Below are positions 46,661 to 58,842 of a stretch of 64,000 bases of DNA, one piece after another (the first letter of the stretch is position 1; every line of letters begins with the position of its first letter). This DNA is from Strongylocentrotus droebachiensis (taxonomy: Eukaryota > Echinodermata > Echinoidea > Camarodonta > Strongylocentrotidae): NCBI GenBank assembly GCA_035222895.1, contig JAVYIG010006858.1, positions 46,737-110,736 of the forward strand, in the 5' to 3' direction. Under the pieces are notes generated by a model, which was given only the letters and a program-made list of their open reading frames with translations, did no database searches and was not told the DNA's origin. The translations under genes were made by a program, and so were the position numbers.

Positions 46661-46930
46661 TTGATTATCCTACTGCGTTTAAACTACTGTAATTCAGTAT
46701 GGGGAAATACTTCCAAACAAAATCTAACAAAGTTGCAAAAATTACAAAATAGATATGCACGATTAGTTCTTCTTGCCGAATATTTTACACCCAAAAACAT
46801 TTTAATGAGTAAATTTAAATGGCAAGTAGAGGAAAGAATCAAATATCAGAAATGCATCTTGATTTTCAAAATCATCAACGACTTATCACCACTATATCTA
46901 AATCTATGTATTAGCAAAAGACCGGTATAA
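46661..46930 (+). pseudogene. CR1/Jockey-like element C-terminus
   Basis: LLRLNYCNSVWGNTSKQNL, K-L-Q-K-L-Q-N-R-Y-A-R-L-V-L and I-I-N-D-L-S-P-L-Y-L are the C-terminal landmarks of the element that starts at 40890. Confidence 0.85.
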
Positions 46931-47993
46931 TATTCTATTCTGCTCTAAACAGTCCATTATTTATTCTAAAATGTAAAACAGATTTTTAAATGAAAACCAT
47001 AGCGGTTCACCCTGTCATTTTCAAAACTGTAAGTCTTTGCTAAGTTTTGAAAAAGTGTTTTCAAACTTTTCAGCTTTATTTGTTAACATCTTTGCACGTT
47101 ACTGTAAACTTTATTTATTACATTTCATTTAGTTTTCTCAATTTGATAGTTGTTTTTGTTGTTTCTTTTTCTCTTATAATTGTTCATGTGTGTTATTATG
47201 TTACCTATATTGAATCTTTTTCCCCTTTTTCTTCTTGATATCAATTTGAGTTGAATTATTGTATATGCCATATATATTTTTACCTTTGTATGTATGTTTT
47301 GAATTTATGTTTTTATTGTACATATTTTTAGTGAATTGAGGGCTCTCTGGGAGCACAGGTCCAGAAATGGACTTCAAATAAGACCACCTTCTTGAAATAC
47401 AACTAGAAAATATAAATAAATGAATAACGATGAGCCTGGAAAAGGGAAGTAACTTTGTACAAATAAGTCCTACTCGGCTTTTCCGCGTCATGGTGTGGAA
47501 ATGTGACATTGATTGAGGCTTTTTTTCTGATAATCACAATAGCATATTCAAGTGTCTTTTTGTCCGTGAAGCACATGACTGATTCACATAGAGAAACCAG
47601 TTCACTGTTCTACCGCGAATTTTTTATCAAAATTATGATTTATTTGACTTCGCGCGGTACACCTCATCATGCCTCAGTAGCTCTCATACATGTACGTACC
47701 ACCACCCTCTGATTAGGGGGTGTTAACCCACAAGGAGGAAGTACATTGCCATTAATTTGATACACGGCATATTCGACTTCCTTTTCAATACTCAGTCACA
47801 ATAATTGAGAACTGGAATCATATCACAGGCCATTCCAAGCTGCTCTGTCGTACCAGGTTATACAGCCCTAATGGATATAATTCCAAACGCAATCTGTTCT
47901 GTTATGTGTACATAGGGAGGAATTCATATATTCAATATTGGACTTCACTATTGGGCACTGCATCTCACTCCGTGTGTTCTTGTGATATTGACA

Positions 47994-48072
47994 ATGTCTA
48001 GGGAAACAGCATTTGGATGGTTTAGGATGTTCCTGCCTCTTACTCTGATATGGATTATTTCGTATTCAACAG
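47994..48072 (+). CDS. Copy 2 exon 1: signal peptide
   Basis: ATG at 47994, donor ACAG|GTGTGT, phase 1. Encodes MSRETAFGWFRMFLPLTLI, then W-I-I-S-Y-S-T, a typical signal peptide; joined to exon 2 it gives G/V-E-C at the likely cleavage site. No TATA box is obvious upstream. Confidence 0.8.
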
Positions 48073-51000
48073 GTGTGTATTAAACTTACTGGATATTTCT
48101 TCTATTCTATTTCTAGAGGCATGTGTTTGCCTATGAAATTCAAAAGTGTCTACAGTAGATCGTGATAGTCTCAATAAACAGCCAGACAAAAAATAAAGCA
48201 GTTGCGAATTACAGTTTTTAAATTTCCAATCATTCCAAATGTCATGTTCACGAAAACCTGACCGACTAATTGATAATGAACTCTAACAGTGATTGACAGT
48301 TAATTCCCACAACCATTTTTGAATTTTCCCAATCGTTTTTCCATGAAAAAAAGACATAAAACAGGCTATTAAAAATCTTTCAACACTTAAATGTCTGGAA
48401 AGGTATGTAGAGCCAATTGCCTTGTGACGATTAACATTCACCTAAAATGTAAATAAATTGTAATAATATAGTATAGTATATAATATTCAGAAAATAGTTG
48501 TTATTCTTCAAAGTTCAAAAAAAGGTTTTGTGAAATGACATGCACGCTTTATAATACAACTCATATAACCTTGGCGTAGGCATGGGGATATCACGTTTTG
48601 GGGATAATAAGGGAAATTAATAGATACACATATATTAATCAATTGATAAATAGTGAGGCAATGACGTCACAAACTGATAACCAAATTGGCAATTTGTGTA
48701 GTGATTTTCATTGTTCAATACTTTTTCGTATTAAAAAAAAAAATCATAACTTCCTTATTAGTTGTCCAAATTTACTCAAACTTTTTTCGATTGGTTTGTC
48801 GGATTTTACTTGGAGTGGACTTGGCTTTTAACAACTTAGAGATTGAACATTTGACTAGTAATTGCCGAATGAAATACAATACAGGTCATATTCTTGAAGA
48901 TCTGAAAATATTTGTTCCAATTTCAAAGAAGCCTAAGGCAAGCTGTAGGAAGAATTTCCGGATAATTAGCCTCATGAGCCATGTAACCAAGTTGCTCTTT
49001 AAGATCATTCTCAACAGAATAAAAAATCAAATTGACATTGAAGTAGGAAAGGAACATAATTTTTTCAGACCTCAAAGTGGTACTAGAGAAGCCATATTTT
49101 GTATGAGAATGATGACAGAAAGGTATATTGCTGTAAAAAAGAAATATATGTGTGCTTTATGGACTACTCTAAAGCATTCGACAAAATTAACCAGGACAAA
49201 CTAATTGAAAGCTTACAAACATTTATCTGGATGGTAAGAAAATACGTCTCATATTCTAACTTTAGCAGACAGCTGCCATCAATTTTTTTTTTTAAGTAGA
49301 TATTCATTGATTTTAAAAACTAACTTTATTTTCATTATTGCAAAGTTGAAACTTTGATTCGACAAGGTTATCAAAATTCAATGCTTGGAAACATTCGAAG
49401 TAATGATTATTATAAATTACAAAACACTTAATTACAGCCCCGGCATAGCACCTGAAGAGCTCTCCACGCTGCTGAGATGTGTGAGATCACAGTATGGACA
49501 TGAGTTGCACAAGCAGACGATGGCCCATGACATCTCACACATTTTCAGGGCCTGTGTTTCATCTTCTCTTGAGTTCTTTCTCATATTTCACTACCGTCAG
49601 GCTAAATGTTTAATCTATTGCCTCACTCTCAAGCATGTTGGTGTATTTTATAAATTGAAATTTGTACCTAAAGAAATATTGATGATTTTGTATAATACAT
49701 TAATATTATCCCACTTAAATTATTGTATTCTTGTATGGGCATGCTCGAGTATGCAAAATACAAATAGGCTTTTAATTTTACAAAAGAAAAATTATAAGAA
49801 TTATATCGCACAGCCAATACCTTGGTCATACTATACCTCTTTTTACAACCTAAACTTTTTTAAAGTAAACGATATTTATGTTTATCAATGTGCAATTTTT
49901 ATGTATTTATGTTTTAAAAAACTTTTACCAAATACTGTTTTACAATATTTTCAACTTAATAAGAATATTCATGGCCACCAGACCAGGATTTCAAATAATT
50001 TTCATATTCCAGGAGTAAGGACACTGGTTTCCCAAAATACAATTTTGTTCAGGGGTCCACAAATTTGGAATGACATACCCATAGATATTCGACTGAGTCC
50101 ATCACTAAATAGTTTTAAAAGAAAATTTTAACTGTACTTGTTAAAACAATACTCAATAGTGCAATAACCTATATTCTTAATGTTCATCAGACAGAAAAGT
50201 GTGTGTTGGTGTGTATGGGAGAGAGTGTACGTGTGAATGCAAATTATTTCCTTTTTTTCTTCCTTTTCATAACAAATACAAAATTTAAATAATGTACTTA
50301 GATTTTTACACAATTACTGGAGACAGACTTTTACATAAAGACTTTTACTTGTCTCCAAATACTTTCATTAACGTACATGTTTAAAAAAAAATTCCCTTTA
50401 CATCCCAGTTACATCATGTCTTCTCCACTTGTGTTATCCTCATGTTATATATTGATACATGTATTATATTCTAACTTTTATATGTTTGTTTTCCTTTGTA
50501 TATTTTTAATGAAGGTATTGAATGAAGTGAACTTGAACTTGAACTTGAACTCTAAACCCCGTGCATGATTTAATTTTGATGACAAATGCAGCGATACAAA
50601 AATAAAGGAATCTGTCGCTTGTATACAAAATAAGACGCCATTGTATATTCAGCTGCACACACCGCGGTATGTTCGGCGTTTCAAGAGGGAACAAATGCCG
50701 TCCTCAATATCATTCCGGGGGGTTTTCAATTTGAAATTCTGGTTTCTTTGATTGTTAATTAACCCCTATCCTGTGTATTTACAAGCAAAAGATTTTAGTT
50801 ATCAGAATCGGGTCATATCTCCTTTTAAATGGATTAACATGCTATTACATTTATATACACTAAACTCATTATAATTGGACAAATAACAGCCTTGTAATTA
50901 TGTTCATTCTTTATGGGATGTTGTCTGCTTGGGCAGTATTGGTCCATATAGTGACGTCATTAAAACATCGTTATTTTTTCGGCGAATCTCTCGTATATCC

Positions 51001-54000
51001 CAGCTGCTATGGAGGTGGTTGTAATTGTATTTTTATAAATCACCCGATATGTAGTTGACCTAAAACTTGTACGATGGCCATCTGTTAGCTCACTAGTTTT
51101 TAGTGTTACATTAGTTGACATATTTGTGATTTTCTTTGAATTTCACCTTTAAAGATAACAGGTTACACAAAAATCGGCAGGGATGCGTAATGTCCCCAAT
51201 TATGTTGAACCTGTATACAGAGTTGGTATTAAGGGAAATTTAAGATATGAAAGGTGTTAGTATTGGGCCCGGGGGTTTATATTTTAATAATTTACGTTTT
51301 GCTGATGACACTGCACTTTGCGGCCCAGAGAATGAAGAAATAGCTCGGAATACATTACTGGCAATGAAAGACTTATTCACAGATAGAAAGGTGAAATTTG
51401 CGCTTAGGTTCAGACTAGTAAATTTTTGTGTATGGTCTGTCCTATTGTATGGAGCAGAAACGTGGAAAAAGCAAGGCCGTGGAAAATAGAATAACATCTT
51501 TTGAAATATGAATTTACAGAAGAATGATAAAAATATCCTGGAAACGAATGAAAAACAACCAAGAGATATTGCACATGGCAGGGCGTAAACAAATTACACT
51601 GGTAGGATTAGTTAAGGAATGAAAATTCAAATACTTGGTAATGTTGAAATGTACCAAAGCTTCTTAAAGCCCCACTGCCCTACTTATAGCTACTTGCGCC
51701 CTCTATATAACAAACAATGCCTAATCGGTGACCATTGGAGCTGATTTGTGAGATAACCACCTGTCAGTGAATGTACAGGGAGGTCTAATCCCTCCTGGCC
51801 AAACTAGTGCAGAGGGGATTCAAAGGATGTGTTACAGGGAAGGGTAGAACGAACTAGACCGAGAGAGACCCAGAATCAACTGGGAAGAGAATGTCAACTA
51901 CTAGAATGGACTAAAACTACAACAGTGCACCGGAATGGTAGAAGATAGAGTGAAATGGAGAGAAGTTGCAATCAACCACCGAACCGGGAGAAGATACTTA
52001 AATAGATAGATAGATAGATAGAGGACCATTTAATTATAATAGCATCACTCAGTGGGTATAATTTGGTCCTATTTATGAAGCCAATGTAGCCATATCATTG
52101 TGAATACTGCTCTTCCTGCGGGCTCGAAAATTGGAAACTTCGGCATTGCCAGGCACCCATTGATTACACCTGGGGGCATAGAGAGTGGGAAATGTGGGCA
52201 AGACACCTTGTCTAAGGATGTAAGCGTCGAGCGAGGATCGAACCCGGGTCCTCTCTTATGAGAGTCAGGATCATTTATCAATACAGGGGTTTATTATGAA
52301 TCCAGACCGTGGAGATTTCAGTGTTGATGCTTTGTATATTATTATCTTACAGTTGAATGTCAGGAGTGTTCTACATCAGGGTTGGATGTGTTTGGTAGCT
52401 ATCAGTATGTCTTCTACCATTATGGCAGCAGGACATTCTCTGAAACACGTGCACTCTGTCAAAGCTTAGGGGGTGACATGCCAATTATCACATCAGCTGA
52501 ACAAAATGTACGTACACACTTATACCGTCTATTACATTATGTATCGGTTTTTATGGAGCAAAACGTGTAATTAAACACATTATACAGTTTTCTAATGAAA
52601 AGTTGCATTCTAGTTCTATGATGTATCAGGATTTATGGCTATTTTTGTTTTACTTATTCAGACCAAATACGACAGTGAAATATTGCCAAGACTGAAATCA
52701 ACAAATCATAATTTATGATCCTTCGTTTATATCTTACCCAGAATCTTGTTTTGCGTACGCTCAAGGAGGGGGGGGGGGTAGAATTACCTGTTTATAAATC
52801 AGTCAGAAGCGGAGCTCAAATTTATGATATTGATAAATCTGTGCGACTTTGGATGAAAAAGAGAAATGATTTCAAATATTTTTGCGGGATTTTGCATCTG
52901 GAATTTTCACTTTAAATTAGCGAGATCATGGGTGAGATATTACCCTGAAGAAAAAAGTGACCTATGTTTAGGGCCAACATCTGATGAGTAGGGGCACTTT
53001 TAGGGATTTTTCAGCACAAAATCAAACCCCCTGTTTGGGCATCTTTTGGCAAAAAGTAACCCATTAGTGCGGCACATCCCCGTATATCGTATTAGGCGAG
53101 TAGCCTCCCCCTCCCCCGGGTTGTAACTTAGATGATTACTGTCTTTCAATTTTCCTGATTTCTCCCGTTCTGTCCTTTTCAATAATATGTAGGAATAACC
53201 TTAAAGCTAATGATATTTATTTATTGATGAATAGTGACAAGGAGAAATGTATGATGTATACTTAAGTCTATTTCGGGCTATAGTGCAAAGTATTATATTT
53301 ACTACGAACCATTGTTTACTGGTCACAATCATGTGACACTAAACCAGGAGAAAACCGGAAAAGGTTGAATCTTTAGTACATAAGACTCGGTGTGTGTTAA
53401 TTAAGGCGTTTGAGAATTGTCAAAATCAAATAGAATGGATTCCGTTTTTCTGAATTCGATTATAACTTTACTATTTCAAAAGATAGTAATTACAAACTCT
53501 ATATTTAAATCTATATCAGATATATGACACAAAATGTTCTGGTAATACCAAACATATAAATTGAAAGACGAAGGATAGATTATTTCTCAAAAAATGAAAA
53601 TGATTGATAATTATTAAGGGGTATTCTATGTTCTTCTGCAAATTTGCCCCAAAACATACATATGGTAATATGTCTCCTCCCTGAAAATTGTTGGTAGACA
53701 AAGTAAGAAAACAGCATGAAGTAACTTTTTTCTTTATAATTTGAATATTAAATTTTACACTCAACTGTTTGACTAAAACAAGTGCAAATTCTAGCTTACA
53801 TGCAAATGTAGTGCTATAACCGAAGTACTCACTTGGCATAATCGTAGTTAGCTTTTGAGTATGATGAGGGGTACTAATGCCACTTTGATGTTAACATCCA
53901 CATTCATGATGTTGCATTTATATACAACAAAATTATACAGGATTTCATAGCCAGGAAATTATTATTAGATGGAGGTTACTATTACATCGGCTTAGAAGAC

Positions 54001-55732
54001 ATGGACCAGGATGGTGCATACAGATGGATTGATGGAACGGCTCCTGGGTATGTATCAAATATCATCGTGATATAATGCCACTCCTTTTTTCCAATTTTTG
54101 TTTCCCTTACTGATTTGTTCATTACCTGATTAGATATTTCATTATAATTATGTTGACTTATAGGTATATGAGTGCGGAAAAGGTGCACTAGCCATTTGAA
54201 AAGGAGGGGTGGCGGCACCTTTCCCTCTAACGAATGAAACAAAATGACCAACTCTGGCGTGTCACGCTTGCGTCTCACGGTTTTCTGTATCCCAACGAAA
54301 AAAGATGAAATTAGGTTTTCTTCACGAAACAAGTCTGTTACGTTTATTATTAATCTGTAATCAATCATTTCTCAAGCTACGATAATCTACAGCTTAAAGT
54401 TGATCAAGCTTGGGTATATAGAGGGCAACAAACGGACGTGTGATACCTATATCATCTTGCGGATTGTATACGCGCGGCCCATTGCTCAGTGTTATGTGGT
54501 GATCGCCAACTTTCCTACTTCACGAACGACCGAGTCTAGTCGTGCACGCCTGATTTATCATGAGGTTAGATTGACTGTTTGTAATTTAGTTTTAAAATAT
54601 AGAATGTATTGATATGTGATTAATCGAATACATAACAAATCGCAAATTATCATAGTTTTATGAAATATTTTTTTCAACGATTTACTCTTGCAAGTTGTAT
54701 GTGATATTTTATGGGAATTCAAAGATTTTATTACGTATTATTGTCAATGTCCAGGCGTTTTTAGTTCACGTTTAGCGAGCACGCAATGTACGCGTACATG
54801 ATATTTCACTTTGTATGCACTGTACCTACACTGCAAATGTTCATGCAGCCTTCCTATGACTGTATTATGTACGATTATTACGGTATTACGCGCGGTTCTC
54901 CGAAACCGCTCCGATGTACACACAAGAGTTTCCTTCGAGAGCTTATGGCGGCGTCCATGTGCTGCGCTCTATATACCCAAGCTTGAGCATCTTTAATACT
55001 TGCTCTAGGCTCAAATTTTGTCAACGAATGATTGAAAAACTCCGAGTATCATGCTAAAAACTACTAATTCAATACCCTTACAATATTAGTCATAGGGACT
55101 ATTAATTTACCAGGAGATTCAATATACTTTTTTTCCAAAGACATTCAAGTCGTGATGTAGTAGAGTTCTATATCTGATATGCATGATATGATATCTGATA
55201 TGATATCGCTAATCATATTTAATTTATATGAATTAATCACTTTCAAGGTACACCAACTGGAAATCTCCTCTATATACCGACCCGTACTCACCACCACCTT
55301 ACTGTGCTGTGATGAGTTCTCGATTGACCATCATTGTTCCAGTACATGAACGATGGAACCGAATACCCTGCACATCATCAAGACGACCTATCTGCCAAAT
55401 ACCTATCGGTAGGTATTTCAAGCCGTTTTTTTATCTTCAGGATGTTAGGTCAAGTTCTGAAGGAGCATGTAAGATAACGTTGTAAACGTATTCTAGATTA
55501 ATATTTGCAGACTATTCTTGATACCAAATTGTTACAATCTAGTTTCGTTTTCTATTTTTTGCCCAGCTTTTATCTACGGCGTGTAATTTGAATCATTTTG
55601 TTGGTAAGATGGGGGAACGAAGCGAGAGAGAGAAAGAGAGAGAGAGACGGAGAAAGACAGAGAGGGACAGAGAGAGACAGAGAGACAGAGAGAGACAGAG
55701 ATAAAGGGAGACAGAGGGAGAGAGACAGACAG

Positions 55733-55764
<32 letters not shown>

Positions 55765-58700
55765 GTGGAAACCCAATGTAACCATCATAATATAACCGAA
55801 AATGAAAACAATTAATGGAACCAATTATACACAATGATAACTAATAATACTATAATAATAACAACTATCCAGGCGCGGACCCAGGGGGAGGTGGCCGAGC
55901 GGGCCTTGCCCCCCCCCCCCCAAAAAAAAAAAGAAGACAGGAAAGAAGTTTTAAAAAATTGTGACCAGAAATGTACCTTTCTTTTCTGCTCAAGAGGGGG
56001 GGGGGGGGTTGTTTAGGAAAAATTATCGGCCGGCGCGATTTTTAAATTTTGGGGGTCAAAATAGATACAAATAATTAAGTGCTCACTTTCAGTTTTTAAT
56101 AATTAAGTAGATCTCATCTATTTTTAAAATAGCGTATGGTTTTATTGAACGTTATATAAATAGACGTTGTCTGTAGATGGCAAGAGCTCGGTGAATCTCA
56201 GTATCTCATCCAGTCCACACCTCGCGCAACGCCAAATGATGCCAGGGAAACATGTCAAAGTTACGGCGGTGATTTAGCTATCATCAAGACAGCCGAAGTC
56301 AACGTAAGTATAATGAAATATTTGTTAACATTATATATTTATGTATTAATTTATTTCTGATATTTATACAGGGTGGCATATATCACCAATTTGATGGTCT
56401 TCCATGAGGCCCTGTCTGGTAAGAATAAAACAAATAACAGCAGCAAAAACTAAATAGATAAATATACACGCACATAGACGGTTATAATATGAATTAATTG
56501 GATCCTCAGTCATGAAATAACTGAATTAAAAGAAATATGTGAATGGCTTTTCAATTTCATTAGAAAATGCATTTAAAGGTAAAGACCAGTAATGGTCATG
56601 CGATTGCATTGTGAAAGAAACGTTGTGGAATCGATCAGAAAAGGTTGATCATCTAGCATCTAGCATCTGCAAGATTCTGGAATCATCAAAATGATAAGAA
56701 ATTTGGCCCATTCTTCGTAAAGTTACAAGCACTATACACAGAAAGATGTATATGGGACTACCCTATCTCTCTCACCAGACCATGAGAGAAATAAATTTAC
56801 CAAATATATGAATTAGTAGGCGGTTTCCCGGCAATTTTTTTATCATCATGTATTAGTCAAAACATATTCTTTCACATGATTGGTAATGAGAGCTTCCATT
56901 TCATTTTTTGAAATTGGGGCGTTGCCAATACTGGTCTTTACCTTTAAACATGAAAATAACATGAATGAAATAAAATAAAATCTAGATGATAACCACGTAT
57001 TTATAAGAAAAAAAATGATTGAAAACGTACATTTTGTATAGTCTGATATAGCTTAACACAAGGGATACCAAAATTGTTATATACATATCTACATTAAATT
57101 GCTCTTTAATAAATACCCTTTGGTTGTTTGCAAGATAGCTGGAAAATGGATTCAGTTCAATAACCATGTCAACCAAATGTAACCAACTGTCCAAAGTAGG
57201 CCTAGGTGACGTCTTGAAAAAACTCTCAAGTTGGTTCCATACTCTAATTCCAGAAATTAGAGGACTAAGTTTATATGTGTCCGTCCTAAATTTCGGGACA
57301 CGCATTGCATCCCTTACAGCATGTCTTGTGATGTGATCATGTAGTTAACTGACATGACGTAAATCTTTGTTTAGGTATGTTGGTTTCATGCATTGATTTA
57401 TACATCATCAATCAGACGCTTAGTCCAAATCGAGGAACAATGATCAAAGTGAGAAAGAACGATGGCATTATATAGGAGTTTCAGAGATCTTGTTGGAACA
57501 TACATTTTGGCTCGCTTAATTACACTTATGTTTGTTGAGCAGTTTTATTAACTTTTTACACATGTTCCTTCCAACATAACTCCTCGTCAATCATGACACC
57601 CAGACAAGTGCCGTTTAGTGTGACAGAAAGATCCTTTTCTCCATTTAGAACTAACGAACTAAGAAAATACATTTTCCATACCTTTGGTTAGCTTTTGTTC
57701 TCCTTCTACGACATTACTCCCGCTGACTGTTTGAGTTGTGTCGTCAGCATACATATCAACCAACAATGCCATCATGAATACATTTGGGTAAACTTTTTAT
57801 GTAGATAGAAAAAAGGAGTGGCCCTAGAACTTAACCATGTGTGACTTCCATCATAACTTTTGAGGAACTCAAGGTAACCCCTTTAAAAAAAAAACATCTG
57901 TTCTCGGTTGGACAGATATGATATAAATCACTGAATACTAGTATCAGAACATCCAATGGCCAGGCGCGTAGCCACGGGGGGGGGGGGGGGGGGCACGGGG
58001 GGGGGGGGGCACGTGCCCCCCCTAAAATTTCCAGGATCGGTTGAAATTTTGTAGACCCCTTTTTTTGACCTCGATCGATTACATGTATGTGCCCCCCCCC
58101 CCCCAAATAACAAACTCTGGCTACGCGCCTGCCAATGGCTGTCAATTTATGTACCAGAATATCGTGATAAACAGTGTCAAATGCTTTCCTCAAGTCAATG
58201 AAAGCAACACTTGTTCACCTGTTGTTATCTAAATTCAAAGCCCACTGGTTTACAACTTTCATTAGAGATGTTGCAGTAGAGTGAAGAAGGCAAAAACCTG
58301 ACTGGTTAGGATACAATATTTTTAAAAGACGGCAACTTATTCCATCATCTCTGGTCGCCCTATTATCACCCATGTCTACAATTTCTGCGCTCGTGACTTG
58401 CTGTAGCTCAAATTTGCCTACTGTATTTATAATCTCAGTGGCATCTAACATTATTTCAGAATGTTTTGGGATACCACTTGTTATATTTTGAGCACATGTA
58501 ACAATATATTCATTACAAATTTGAGCAATACTTCTATCATCTGTAATTTCTGCCCCATTCACTTCTATGCTGCAGTGTTAGACCTGATTAGATTTAGAAT
58601 AATATGCTTGACACTCTGCCACACCCATGATTTTCTTATCATTCTATTACAACTAGCTCGCTATCAATGTTTGATTGCTCTTTCAAAGGATAAAAGATGT

Positions 58701-58809
58701 CAGAATAAAACCAAATATTTAAATAAATTCAAACAGTATGTCGCAATATGCAATATAATATGCAAAAGTAACAATATTAAGAAAAAGACATGTGCCGTTT
58801 ACATGCATA

Positions 58810-58842
<33 letters not shown>

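Larger units (their letters stand above)
40890..47420 (+). mobile_element. Decayed CR1/Jockey-like non-LTR retrotransposon, multiply interrupted
   Basis: In order on the + strand: a PHD-type zinc finger (40930-41105: C-Y-I-C, C-T-K-C, F-H-V-E, W-Q-C-P-K-C); an apurinic-type endonuclease (41240-41746: I-I-A-H-L-N-I-R, ETWLS, DLNCNR); RT fingers and palm (42390-42830: NYRPISVLP, F-R-P-G-Q-S-T, LDLKKAFD); more RT (44050-44297: SGTPQGSIMGPF); a YxDD remnant (44547 on); the connection region (44740-44900); the C-terminus (46661-46930: LNYCNSVWG) and a 3' tail to about 47400. It is cut by a foldback element at 42829, a MITE at 44294 and a block at 44905-46660. Many stops and shifts; dead. Confidence 0.85.
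48830..51650 (+). mobile_element. RTE-like retroelement in intron 1, split by nested insertions
   Basis: Left part 48830-49296: ISLMSHVTKLLFKIILNRIK, F-R-P-Q-S-G-T-R and, after a frameshift, FMDYSKAFDKINQDKL (RT motif A). Right part 51158-51480: Q-G-C-V-M-S-P, LRFADDTALCGPENEE (motif C, F-A-D-D) and V-L-L-Y-G-A-E-T-W. Element X at 49297-51153 sits between. Dead. Confidence 0.88.

Noticed and set aside
31700-47000. A receptor tyrosine kinase domain downstream of copy 1, as expected for a Tie-like gene
   Set aside because: The tail exon ends in a stop followed by AATAAA, and no glycine loop, VAIK, HRD or DFG motif is seen to the right.
52200-52260. A functional tRNA gene around the GGGTTCGATCC box
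   Set aside because: No cloverleaf arms or anticodon loop upstream; the box belongs to a SINE.
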